28,015 nucleotides of DNA from a bacterium. GTDB taxonomy: Bacteria; Desulfobacterota; JAPLJL01. The notes beneath the pieces were generated by a model. That model ran no database searches. It saw nothing but the letters and a program-made list of their open reading frames with translations, and was not told the DNA's origin. Below are positions 1 through 7,674 of this stretch, piece by piece. A program made the position numbers and the translations under genes. The first letter of the stretch is position 1. Each line of letters starts with the position of its first letter. The stretch spans positions 1 through 28,015 of the forward strand of contig JAQTNV010000043.1 of NCBI GenBank assembly GCA_028713675.1, read 5' to 3'.

Positions 1-2322
1 CCGAAGCGTCGGGTCGAGCGTGATCGCGAGCTCGACCGCCAGGAGCCCGAAGAGGGTGGTGAACTTGATGATCGGGTTCATCGCCACCGAGGAGGTGTCC
101 TTGAAGGGATCGCCCACGGTGTCGCCGACGACAGCGGCGGCATGGAGGGGGGTGCCCTTCTCTTTCAGCTCGGTCTCGACCAGCTTCTTGGCGTTGTCCC
201 AGGCCCCGCCCGCGTCGGCCATGAAGATCGCCTCGTAAAGGCCGAAGATGGCGATCGAAATCAGGTAGCCGATGAAAAAGAACTCATTCAGGCAGGCAAA
301 AGCCAGGGTGCCGAAGAAGACGGCGATGAAAATATTGAACATGCCTCTCTGGGCGTACTGGGTGCAGATCTCCACCACCCGCTTGCTGTCCGCCATCGAG
401 GCCCGCTCGGTGTCGAGCTTGATGTTCTTCCGGATGAACTCAACCGCCCGGTAGGAGCCCGTCACCACCGCCTGGGTGGAAGCGCCGGCGAACCAGAAGA
501 TCACCGCGCCGCCGGTAATGAGCCCGAGCAGGAACGGGGCATTGAGGATCGAGATTTTATCGATATTTTCGGTCAAATGGTTGGTCAGCATCATGATCAG
601 GGAGAAGATCAGGGTGGTGGCGCCGACCACGGCGGTCCCGATCAGCACCGGCTTGGCCGTGGCCTTGAAGGTGTTGCCGGCCGAGTCATTCTCCTCCAGC
701 CAACCCTTGGCCCGGTCAAAATTGGGCTCGAAGCCGAATTCCTTCTTGATCTCGGCCTTGATGTTGGGAATCTTCTCGATATTGGAAAGTTCGTAAACGG
801 ACTGGGCGTTATCGGTCACCGGCCCGTAGGAATCCACCGCGATCGTGACCGGCCCCATCCCCAAAAAGCCGAAGGCCACCAGGCCGAAGGCGAAGACCGC
901 GGGGGCCACCATCAGGGCGGAAACCCCGAAAGTGCTCACCCCGTAGGCGATGCCCATCAGGGCCACGATCGAGATCCCCATCCAGTAGGCGGAGTAATTG
1001 CCCGCCACCAGCCCGGAGAGGATGTCCAGGGAAGCCCCGCCCTCCTTGGCGGAGTCGAGGATCTCGCGGACATGCTTGGAATGCATGGAAGTGAAAACCT
1101 TGACCAGCTCGGGGATGATCGCCCCGGCCAGGGTTCCGCAGGTGATGATCAGGGAAAGTTTCCACCACATCGTCCCGTCGCCCACGGTGGGGATCAGGAG
1201 ATAGGAAAGCACGAAGGTCATGGCGATGGAGATGATCGAGGTCAGCCAGACCAGTTTGGTCAGGGGCGTCTCGAAATTGAAATTATCCAGGTTCCCGTAG
1301 GTGGACTTGGCCCAGGCCTGGTTGATGTAGTAAGCGAGAAGGCTGGTAATGATCATGCCGATGCGCATCACAAAGATCCAGACCAGGAGCTGAACCTGGA
1401 CCATCGGGTCGCTCACCGCCAGGATAATGAAGGTGATCAGGGCGACCCCGGTGACACCGTAGGTCTCGAAGCCGTCGGCAGTGGGGCCGACCGAGTCGCC
1501 GGCGTTGTCGCCGGTGCAGTCGGCGATCACGCCCGGGTTGCGGATATCGTCTTCCTTGATCTTGAAAATGATCTTCATCAGGTCGGAACCGATGTCGGCG
1601 ATCTTGGTGAAGATCCCGCCCGCGATTCTCAGGGCGGCGGCGCCGAGGGACTCGCCGATGGCGAACCCGATGAAGCAGGGCCCGGCGTAGTCACCGGGGA
1701 CCCAGATCAGGATGAAAAGCATGATCACCAGCTCGACGCTGATGAGGAGCATCCCGACGCTGATCCCGGCCTGAATGGGAATCGCGTAGGTCGGGAAGGG
1801 CTTGCCCCCCAGGCTCGAGAAGGCCGAGCGGGAATTGGCGAAGGTGTTGATCCGGATCCCGAACCAGGCCACCGAGTAGCTGCCCAGGATGCCGACGATG
1901 CTGAAGAGGATGATGATCACGACCTTGAAAGCGGCCATGTCGCTCAGCACGCCGAAGTAGACCACCATGATCACCGCGATGAAGGCCCAGAGGAGGGCGA
2001 TGAATTTGCCCTGGGTGATCAGGTAGGTCTTGCAGGTCTCGAAGATGAGCTCGGAAACCTCCCGCATGGACTTGTGCACCGGCAGGTCCCGGAGCTTGGT
2101 GTACTGCCATAGCCCGAAGAGCATCCCCAGGACGCAGATCACCAGGCCGCCGATCAGCAGGCTTGAGCCCGGCACTCCCAGGAAGGACACGGAACCCATG
2201 TCCGGGAGAACCAGCGAGGCCTCACTGGCCTGCGCCACGGTGCTGAAAAGCAGGGTGAGCACCGGCACCCCCAGCACGGCCAACCAGGCGGCCAGCCGGC
2301 TCTTTTCGACCCTTTTTTCCAT
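1..2322 (-). CDS. hppA: Membrane-bound proton-translocating pyrophosphatase, partial (C-terminus beyond left edge)
   Basis: Integral-membrane pump that couples PPi hydrolysis to proton export across the cytoplasmic membrane. My translation of the minus strand is open for 774 codons from ATG 2322 to the window edge. It is strongly hydrophobic with many membrane segments, and only the last residues are missing. Family motifs seen are the DNAGDSVG block (usual form DNVGDxxG), the acidic loop VDSYGPVTDNA, and near the C-terminus MADAGGAWDNAKK and VGDTVGDPFKDTSS. GNTFKATAK carries Lys where K+-dependent enzymes have Ala, so a K+-independent H+ pump is inferred. The substrate loop reads DIGSDLMKIIFKIKEDD instead of the common DVGADLVGKVE form, which points to a divergent subfamily. 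The start is supported by an AAGGAGGG ribosome-binding site five bases upstream. The N-terminus looks like an additional cleavable or anchoring segment. Confidence 0.95.
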   Translation of the reverse strand, partial: MEKRVEKSRLAAWLAVLGVPVLTLLFSTVAQASEASLVLPDMGSVSFLGVPGSSLLIGGLVICVLGMLFGLWQYTKLRDLPVHKSMREVSELIFETCKTYLITQGKFIALLWAFIAVIMVVYFGVLSDMAAFKVVIIILFSIVGILGSYSVAWFGIRINTFANSRSAFSSLGGKPFPTYAIPIQAGISVGMLLISVELVIMLFILIWVPGDYAGPCFIGFAIGESLGAAALRIAGGIFTKIADIGSDLMKIIFKIKEDDIRNPGVIADCTGDNAGDSVGPTADGFETYGVTGVALITFIILAVSDPMVQVQLLVWIFVMRIGMIITSLLAYYINQAWAKSTYGNLDNFNFETPLTKLVWLTSIISIAMTFVLSYLLIPTVGDGTMWWKLSLIITCGTLAGAIIPELVKVFTSMHSKHVREILDSAKEGGASLDILSGLVAGNYSAYWMGISIVALMGIAYGVSTFGVSALMVAPAVFAFGLVAFGFLGMGPVTIAVDSYGPVTDNAQSVYELSNIEKIPNIKAEIKKEFGFEPNFDRAKGWLEENDSAGNTFKATAKPVLIGTAVVGATTLIFSLIMMLTNHLTENIDKISILNAPFLLGLITGGAVIFWFAGASTQAVVTGSYRAVEFIRKNIKLDTERASMADSKRVVEICTQYAQRGMFNIFIAVFFGTLAFACLNEFFFIGYLISIAIFGLYEAIFMADAGGAWDNAKKLVETELKEKGTPLHAAAVVGDTVGDPFKDTSSVAMNPIIKFTTLFGLLAVELAITLDPTLR

Positions 2323-2353
2323 TATTCCCTCCTTATTATTATGATATGACCAG

Positions 2354-2371
2354 GCGCGGAATCTTCCGCGC
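2354..2371 (-). promoter_or_regulatory. Hairpin in the hppA 5' leader
   Basis: A perfect 8-bp inverted repeat, GCGCGGAA and TTCCGCGC, is separated by only two bases. It lies in the predicted hppA leader about 32 nt upstream of the start codon. There is no U-tract directly after it on the minus strand, so it does not look like an intrinsic terminator. I do not recognise a known riboswitch class in the leader (2323-2444). It may be an RNA-stability or regulatory element, or a protein-binding palindrome. Confidence 0.4.
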
Positions 2372-2450
2372 TCCTTATATATTAATGGCCAGATCCCGTT
2401 CCGGCGAAGCTACCCCTTCCCCGAAAACCTGAGGGAGACCAATTTCGTGC

Positions 2451-2479
2451 ATCCTAAACAACATCCCGGCCGATGTCAA
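2451..2479 (-). promoter_or_regulatory. Predicted sigma-70 promoter of hppA
   Basis: On the minus strand, TTGACA (2479-2474) and TAGGAT (2456-2451) are separated by exactly 17 bases. Transcription would begin near 2444, which gives a leader of about 120 nt before the hppA start at 2322. The call rests on a perfect -35 and a 4/6 -10. Confidence 0.6.
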
Positions 2480-2487
2480 TTGTATAC

Positions 2488-2518
2488 AAAAAAGGGGGCT
2501 TGCATAATGGCCCCCTTT
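2488..2518 (-). terminator. Rho-independent terminator of the acyl-CoA synthetase gene
   Basis: A stem AAAGGGGGC / GCCCCCTTT (2491-2499 with 2510-2518) has a ten-base loop and, read on the minus strand, is followed by six T. It lies downstream of the gene ending at 2654 and just upstream of the hppA promoter, so it would insulate the two minus-strand genes. Confidence 0.8.
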
Positions 2519-2649
2519 GGGTCGTGGGTCATAGGTCATGGGTGTTGGGTTAAAGATTAATAGGCGACGCTAATTACTAAAAGATCAAAGCTATTGGCTC
2601 TTGGTGTTGAGCTTTTACCTATGACCTATCACCTATGACCTATAACCTG
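2519..2649. repeat. Heptamer-period foldback repeat
   Basis: The left arm (2519-2551) is a degenerate tandem repeat of 7-bp units: gggtcgt, gggtcat, aggtcat, gggtgtt. The right arm (2617-2649) is the facing set acctatg, acctatc, acctatg, acctata, acctg. The arms are partly complementary because GGT and ACC recur every seven bases, and a 65-bp loop separates them. With the terminator and hppA promoter, this fills the gap between hppA and the acyl-CoA synthetase gene. The same architecture recurs elsewhere in the window. Confidence 0.75.
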
Positions 2650-2653
2650 TTTT

Positions 2654-4462
2654 TTAGTCTTTAGCCGGACCGGATTTATATTCGGACTCGATCCGGTCCT
2701 TGAATTTCTGGAAGACGAATTTCCGCTTCAGTTTCATCGTCTGGGTCAGAAGCCCGTTCTCCAGTGAAAAGCCCTCGGTCAGGAAGATGAATTTCTGAGG
2801 AATTTCGTACCCGCCGAATTTCCCCTTGAGGCCCGCGAGGATCTCCCGGGTCAGCAGGTCCTTAATTTCTTTGCTTTTTACCATTCCCTCCGGGTCCTTC
2901 GGCAGGCCTTGCTTCTCCGCCAAAGTCGCCAGGGCAGGGAAGTTGGGAACGACCAGGCAGACGTTGTAGGGGCGGTTCGACCCGTAGATCATCGCGTTTT
3001 CGATCAGCGGATTCAGTTTGATTTCTTCTTCGAGGGAGGTGGGAAAGACATATTTCCCGTTCTCGAGCTTATATTGCTCCTTGATCCGGCCGGTGATGTA
3101 GAGGTACCCGTCTTTATCCAGCTTGCCGATATCCCCGGTCCGGAAGCCCCCGTCCGGGGTCATCACCTCCGCGGTTTCCTTGGGCTTGTTATGGTAGCCG
3201 ACCATCACGTTGGGTCCGTAGATAACGATTTCCCCTTCCTCCGGCTCGCCGGTCACGGTCTTGTCGATCACCACCTTCACGTCCTGAATCGCCCGGCCCA
3301 CGCTCCCCGGCCGGTTCCCGAGGGTGTTGTTGACCGTGGCCGCAGGCGAGGTTTCGGTCAGGCCGTAGGCATCGTAAAGCGGGATTCCCAGGTCGGAGAA
3401 GAAGTGGGCGATGTGGATGCTGTTGGCCGCGCTCCCGGTGAGAGAACCCCAGAGCCTGCCCCCGAACCTTTCCCGGATCTTCTTGAATACGATCGCGTCG
3501 GCGACTTTGAATTTGAGCTCTGTCCAGAGACATTTTTTCCCCTCGGCAGCCAGCTCCCGCCGCCGGTTTCCGGCCGCCACCCCCATCTGGAAAAGAAACT
3601 TGGCCAGGCCCCCTTCCGCGTCCATTTTGGTCTGGATCCCCGCATAGACCTTGTTGAAAACCCGCGGGACGGCGATCAGGAAAGAGGGCCGGACCAGACC
3701 CATGTCCTCGGCCAGGGTGGCCACGCTTTCCATGAACCCGATCGATCCCCCGAGGAGGATAAAACAGTAAAGGTCCGCGGTCTGGCCGAAGGCATGGGCC
3801 CAGGGCAGGATGGAGAGGCCTCGATCCTTTTCAGAGAGGCGGGGAAAGCCCTTGATCGCCGCGAGGACGTTACTGGTAAAATTCCCGTGGGTTAAAAGCA
3901 CCCCCTTGGGGTCGCCGGTGGTGCCGCTCGTGAAGAGCAGGACCGCGATATCCTCGGGCCCCGGCCGGACGGAGGGCACCGGCGCCGCCGCGCCCATTTT
4001 CTCCAGGGCCGCCAGGCTGCCTTCCCCTTCCCCGTCAATGAGGACGATCTTTTCCAGGGTCTTGATCTCGGCCGGAAAATCTTTGACTTTGTCCCGGATC
4101 TCCGGCTTGGAGACGAAAAGCACCTTGACCGCGCTGTCGGTAATGATGTATTTCCAGACCTTCTGGAGCTCCTGCTCGTACATGGGCACGAACCAGGCCC
4201 CCAGGCCATAGGCGGCGAAAGCCACGACCGCGAACTCCACCCGGTTGTTGGCGATGATCCCGACCGAGTCCCCCTTCTTCACCCCCAGCCGGGCCAGCGC
4301 GCCCCGGAGGTGATCAACCCTTTCCCCCACCTCCCGGTAGGTGACCCACTCGTAAACCTTCTGGGCGTTCTTCTTCCCGAACAGGGGATTGTCGGGGTAC
4401 TTGGCCACGCTGGCTTCCAAAAGCTCAACGAGATTGTCGGGTTTCTCGTAGTGGTATTTCAT
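2654..4462 (-). CDS. Long-chain acyl-CoA synthetase (AMP-forming)
   Basis: Activates a fatty acid to acyl-CoA through an acyl-adenylate, feeding beta-oxidation or lipid synthesis from the cytoplasm or inner face of the membrane. The 602-residue length fits the FadD15/ACSL-type branch. Visible AMP-binding family motifs are the phosphate loop TSGTTGDPKG (178-187), YGLTE (366-370), RTGD (441-444) and the C-terminal hinge region GRIKEQYKLENGKYV (458-472). The start ATG 4462 follows GGAAGGG. The gene is divergent from the CoA-transferase/GNAT gene at 4553, another acyl-CoA enzyme, which suggests related control of acid activation. It ends at the heptamer foldback and a strong terminator. Substrate chain length cannot be told from sequence; an aryl or branched acid is possible. 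Confidence 0.93.
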   Translation of the reverse strand: MKYHYEKPDNLVELLEASVAKYPDNPLFGKKNAQKVYEWVTYREVGERVDHLRGALARLGVKKGDSVGIIANNRVEFAVVAFAAYGLGAWFVPMYEQELQKVWKYIITDSAVKVLFVSKPEIRDKVKDFPAEIKTLEKIVLIDGEGEGSLAALEKMGAAAPVPSVRPGPEDIAVLLFTSGTTGDPKGVLLTHGNFTSNVLAAIKGFPRLSEKDRGLSILPWAHAFGQTADLYCFILLGGSIGFMESVATLAEDMGLVRPSFLIAVPRVFNKVYAGIQTKMDAEGGLAKFLFQMGVAAGNRRRELAAEGKKCLWTELKFKVADAIVFKKIRERFGGRLWGSLTGSAANSIHIAHFFSDLGIPLYDAYGLTETSPAATVNNTLGNRPGSVGRAIQDVKVVIDKTVTGEPEEGEIVIYGPNVMVGYHNKPKETAEVMTPDGGFRTGDIGKLDKDGYLYITGRIKEQYKLENGKYVFPTSLEEEIKLNPLIENAMIYGSNRPYNVCLVVPNFPALATLAEKQGLPKDPEGMVKSKEIKDLLTREILAGLKGKFGGYEIPQKFIFLTEGFSLENGLLTQTMKLKRKFVFQKFKDRIESEYKSGPAKD

Positions 4463-4494
4463 TTTTCCCTTCCTTATTAAATGGATTTAACCGT

Positions 4495-4526
4495 TTCGCA
4501 ATCCTTTGCCCTAGTGTTACTATAAT
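4495..4526 (+). promoter_or_regulatory. Predicted promoter of the CoA-transferase/GNAT gene
   Basis: A perfect -10 TATAAT lies at 4521-4526. The best upstream -35 candidates (4495-4501, TTCGCA/TCGCAA) are weak and 19-20 bases away, so activator help is plausible. Transcription would start near 4533, leaving only about 20-26 nt before the TTG/ATG start codons. Confidence 0.4.
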
Positions 4527-4549
4527 AATGGAATTTCGTAAACCCTCAA
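4522..4549 (-). promoter_or_regulatory. Predicted promoter of the acyl-CoA synthetase gene
   Basis: On the minus strand, TTGAGG (4549-4544) and TATTAT (4527-4522) are 16 bases apart. The expected start near 4515 gives a leader of roughly 50 nt containing the GGAAGGG ribosome-binding site. Its -10 box overlaps that of the divergent promoter by five bases. Confidence 0.5.
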
Positions 4550-4552
4550 AAC

Positions 4553-6463
4553 TTGAAAATGAAACTCAACGGAGCGGAAAACCCCCTGGAGGAATGGCGG
4601 AAAAAGTACCCGGAGAAGTTCGCCTCCGAGGACCAGATCTTCAACCGCATCCACCGGGGCAGCCATATCTTCATCGGGACCGCCTGCGGCGAGCCGCAGT
4701 ACCTGATTCAGGCGCTGATCAACTATGTCAGTTCGCACCCCAAGGTCATCTTCGACGCCGAAATGATCCACATCTGGACCCTGGGGGTAGCCCCCTACGC
4801 CGAAAAAAAGTTCTCGGACAACTTCCGTCACAATTCCTTCTTCATCGGGAAACACACCCGGGAATCGATCAATCAGGGCCTGGCCGATTACACTCCGATT
4901 TTCCTCTCCCAGCTGCCCGATCTTTTTTACCGGAAAATCATCCCGATCGACGTGGCCCTGATCCAAACCTCGCCCCCGGACCGCCATGGCTACCTTTCCC
5001 TGGGGGTGAGCGTGGACGTGGTCAAAGCCGCCGTCGAAGTGGCATCCCTGGTCATCGCCCAGGTGAATTCTCATATGCCCCGGGTGCACGGGGACGGATT
5101 TCTTCCGATCAGCGACGTGGATTTTCTCCTTCCCCACGACGAGCCGATCCTGGAATACCACGGCGACCCGGATGACGAGGTGATCCGGAAAATCGGCAAT
5201 TACGTTTCCCGCCTGGTCCAGGACGGAGACACCATCCAGGTCGGCTATGGCTCGATTCCCAACGCCATCCTCGCCAACCTCAAGGAGAAAAAACATCTGG
5301 GGATCCATACCGAGCTTTTAAGCGACGGGATCGCGGAACTCCTGAAAATCGGCGCGGTGGACAACTCGAAAAAAACGATCAACCGGGGCAAAACCGTGAC
5401 GTCCTTCTGCATGGGCAGCCCGGAAACCTACGCCTACATCCATGACAACCCGGCCATCGAGTTCCGGACGATCGATTACACCAACAACCCGCTGATCATC
5501 GCCCAGCATGACAACATGGTCGCGATCAACAGCACCCTGGACGTGGATCTGACCGGCCAGGCCACCGCCGAATCCATCGGCCATGTGTTTTACAGCGGGA
5601 TCGGGGGCCAGGCCGACTTCATGCGGGGCGCGATGCTGGCCCGGAACGGGAAAACCATCCTGGCCCTCCCCAGCACCGCGGAAAACGGGGCTATTTCCCG
5701 GATCGTGCCCTATCTGGAGGAAGGTTCCGGGATCACCCTCAACCGGGGCGATGTCCATTACGTGGTCACCGAGTACGGGATCGCCTACCTGCACGGAAAA
5801 AATATCCGGGAACGGGCGATGGAGCTCATCGCGATCGCCCACCCGAAATTCCGCGCCGGGCTGATCGAGGAAGCCAAAAAATACCACCTGATCTATTCCG
5901 ACCAGGAGTTCATCCCGGGGGAAAAAGGCGAGTACCCGGAAGAGCTCGAAATTCTCCGCACCCTCAAGAACGGCCAGGAAATCCTCCTCCGGCCGGTCAA
6001 GATCAGCGATGAACCCCTCCTCAAGGATCTTTTCTACTCCCTCTCCGACAAGAGCCTGGAGCGCCGCTTCCTCTCCATGCGCAAGGACATGCACCATGAT
6101 CGTCTCCAGAAATACGTCATTGTGGACTATTCCCGCCAGATGTTCATCGTGGCCGTGAAAAAACAAGAGGACAAGGAAGAAATCCTGGGTCTGGGGCAGT
6201 ATATTCTCGAGGCCAATTCCCAGAATGCCGAAGCCGCCTTCATCACCCGGGACGACTGCCAGGGGCAGGGCATCGGGCGGGAGCTGCTTTCCTACCTGAC
6301 CCTCCTGGCCAAGAAGCAGGGCCTGCTCGGGTTCACCGCCACGGTCCTGGCCGAAAACCGGCCCATGCTCCACCTGTTCGAAACCATGGGATTCGACCTG
6401 ACCAAGCACATCGAGGACGGGGTTTATGAATTGAAAATGGGGTTCAAGCCGGGGACGGAATAA
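4553..6463 (+). CDS. Acetyl-CoA hydrolase/CoA-transferase fused to a GNAT acetyltransferase domain
   Basis: Residues ~1-460 are a class I CoA-transferase of the 4-hydroxybutyrate/acetyl-CoA hydrolase type, which moves CoA between acyl groups through a glutamyl-CoA intermediate. Seen are the GYGSIPNAIL segment and GIHTELLSDG, whose Glu254 is the presumed catalytic residue by family analogy. Residues ~475-632 are a GNAT fold with the acetyl-CoA pyrophosphate loop CQGQGIGREL (569-578). Such CoA-transferase/GNAT fusions are known, but the acceptor of the GNAT domain is not evident here. The start is either TTG 4553 or ATG 4559; an in-frame stop at 4526-4528 excludes longer forms, and no ribosome-binding site is obvious. 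It is divergent from an acyl-CoA synthetase, suggesting a role in short-chain or hydroxy-acid metabolism. Confidence 0.92.
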   Translation: MKMKLNGAENPLEEWRKKYPEKFASEDQIFNRIHRGSHIFIGTACGEPQYLIQALINYVSSHPKVIFDAEMIHIWTLGVAPYAEKKFSDNFRHNSFFIGKHTRESINQGLADYTPIFLSQLPDLFYRKIIPIDVALIQTSPPDRHGYLSLGVSVDVVKAAVEVASLVIAQVNSHMPRVHGDGFLPISDVDFLLPHDEPILEYHGDPDDEVIRKIGNYVSRLVQDGDTIQVGYGSIPNAILANLKEKKHLGIHTELLSDGIAELLKIGAVDNSKKTINRGKTVTSFCMGSPETYAYIHDNPAIEFRTIDYTNNPLIIAQHDNMVAINSTLDVDLTGQATAESIGHVFYSGIGGQADFMRGAMLARNGKTILALPSTAENGAISRIVPYLEEGSGITLNRGDVHYVVTEYGIAYLHGKNIRERAMELIAIAHPKFRAGLIEEAKKYHLIYSDQEFIPGEKGEYPEELEILRTLKNGQEILLRPVKISDEPLLKDLFYSLSDKSLERRFLSMRKDMHHDRLQKYVIVDYSRQMFIVAVKKQEDKEEILGLGQYILEANSQNAEAAFITRDDCQGQGIGRELLSYLTLLAKKQGLLGFTATVLAENRPMLHLFETMGFDLTKHIEDGVYELKMGFKPGTE

Positions 6464-6465
6464 GC

Positions 6466-6486
6466 AGGTGAAAGGTAAAAGGTAGC
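6466..6486. repeat. Short heptamer tract after the CoA-transferase gene
   Basis: Three degenerate 7-bp units (aggtgaa, aggtaaa, aggtagc) begin directly after the stop codon of the upstream gene. They resemble one arm of the larger foldback repeats in this window, but no facing arm is obvious nearby. Confidence 0.5.
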
Positions 6487-6554
6487 CACAGGCTTTTCGA
6501 TCAGATCCCGAGGCATGGTGGCCGAGGGAAGCCTGCGCCTTAAGAATTTACCAA

Positions 6555-7508
6555 ATGTCCTTTTTCTCTCATTGCCACGCCCGTATCTTCATTCCTCTCT
6601 TCCTCCTGGGAATCGTTCTAATCTCCAACCCGGCAAGCGGGGCGGAAGAACTCCCGGGCCGGACCACTTTTCCCCGCCTGGCCTCAGAAACCGTGAACTT
6701 TCCCCTCCCGGGAAAAACCGCCGCGGCCCCGGAACTCCCGCGCCTTTTCCCCGGGAACGTCAAGAAACTCGAAGTCGTGGTCGATCCCGGCCACGGCGGG
6801 AAAGACTGGGGAACGGTGGGGGTCTGCAACCTCCTGGAAAAAAACCTGGTGCTTGATATCGGAAGATTGCTTTTTGAAATCCTGAATTCCGACCCCCGTT
6901 TCGAAGCCGCCCTCACCCGCGATATCGATGCCTACCTCACCCTCGCCAACCGCAAGCGCCTGGCCCAGTACCTGGCCGCCGACCTTTTCGTGAGTATCCA
7001 CGCCAACTGGGGAGAAAGGATCACCGCCGACGGCCCCGAGGTCTTCTTCATGAACATCAAGCCGACCGACGAGGCGGCCCTGGAAGTGGCCCTCAAGGAA
7101 AACCGGGAAATCAAGGCCGAGGAAAAACCCCTGGACCGTGAGCCCATCCTGGAAGCCATTCTGAAAGACCTCACCGAAACCTCCTCCCTGAAAAAAAGCA
7201 GCGAACTGGCCGAGATCATCTATAAGGAGCTCCGCCAGTCCCTGCCGGGAGAATTCCGGGGGGTAAAACAGGCCCCCTTCATGGTCCTCAACGGCGTCAC
7301 CCGCCCCGCGATCCTGATCGAGGTCGGGTTTCTTTCCAACCAGGAAGATTGTTATTTTTTAAGCACCGATTACGGGAAAAGGATCATCGCGGAGAAAATC
7401 GCGGAAGGAATCCGGAAATTCGGCCTGATGGTTCAGGAAGAACGCAACCTGAAGGATCGGCAGCAAAAACCCACCATCAATAACCAATCACCAACAACTA
7501 AGCAATAA
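6555..7508 (+). CDS. Exported N-acetylmuramoyl-L-alanine amidase (Amidase_3)
   Basis: Cleaves the amide bond between muramic acid and the stem peptide in peptidoglycan, outside the cytoplasmic membrane. A signal peptide is visible (hydrophobic residues 11-24, ending near PASGA 26-30), followed by a proline-rich linker and the zinc amidase domain from ~70. Zinc and catalytic residues by family pattern are His80 in DPGHGG, Glu95 in LLEKN, His149 in SIHAN and Glu256 in LIEVGFLSN. Length (317) is usual for a single-domain AmiC-like enzyme without an AMIN domain. No good ribosome-binding site precedes ATG 6555, and no in-frame upstream start exists. The last ~15 residues (rich in Asn, Gln and Thr) are encoded by degenerate CAAyAAC-like heptamers, so the reading frame appears to run into an intergenic repeat. 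Confidence 0.93.
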   Translation: MSFFSHCHARIFIPLFLLGIVLISNPASGAEELPGRTTFPRLASETVNFPLPGKTAAAPELPRLFPGNVKKLEVVVDPGHGGKDWGTVGVCNLLEKNLVLDIGRLLFEILNSDPRFEAALTRDIDAYLTLANRKRLAQYLAADLFVSIHANWGERITADGPEVFFMNIKPTDEAALEVALKENREIKAEEKPLDREPILEAILKDLTETSSLKKSSELAEIIYKELRQSLPGEFRGVKQAPFMVLNGVTRPAILIEVGFLSNQEDCYFLSTDYGKRIIAEKIAEGIRKFGLMVQEERNLKDRQQKPTINNQSPTTKQ

Positions 7509-7552
7509 CCAATTACCAAATAATGGCCAAATTTTTTAATTATTCGGATAAC

Positions 7553-7659
7553 GTTAATCGGTTGGGCTGCTCGTTTCGTCTAACGGCTGCGTCATTCGGC
7601 TTTATTACCGGAACCGTAAAACCCAACCAAAACGAGCCGCGCAACCGCAGCCGGTTAAC
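7553..7659. repeat. Imperfect inverted repeat upstream of rdgB
   Basis: An imperfect foldback fills most of the gap before rdgB. GTTAATCGG (7553-7561) faces CCGGTTAAC (7651-7659), TGCTCGTTT (7568-7576) faces AAACGAGCCG (7630-7639), and TAACGGCTGCG (7580-7590) could instead pair with CGCAGCCGGTTA (7646-7657). Alternative pairings are possible. The function is unknown; it could be a REP-like element or a remnant recombination site. Confidence 0.5.
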
Positions 7660-7674
7660 ATAACCTTTATTGAA

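Noticed and set aside
142-2112. 656-codon plus-strand open frame
   Set aside because: It is antisense to hppA; the product is a low-complexity Gly/Asp/His-rich string with no domain, while the minus strand gives a perfect membrane pyrophosphatase.
5318-6409. 363-codon minus-strand frame antisense to the CoA-transferase/GNAT gene
   Set aside because: No recognisable domain and no ribosome-binding site; the plus strand has two complete enzyme domains.
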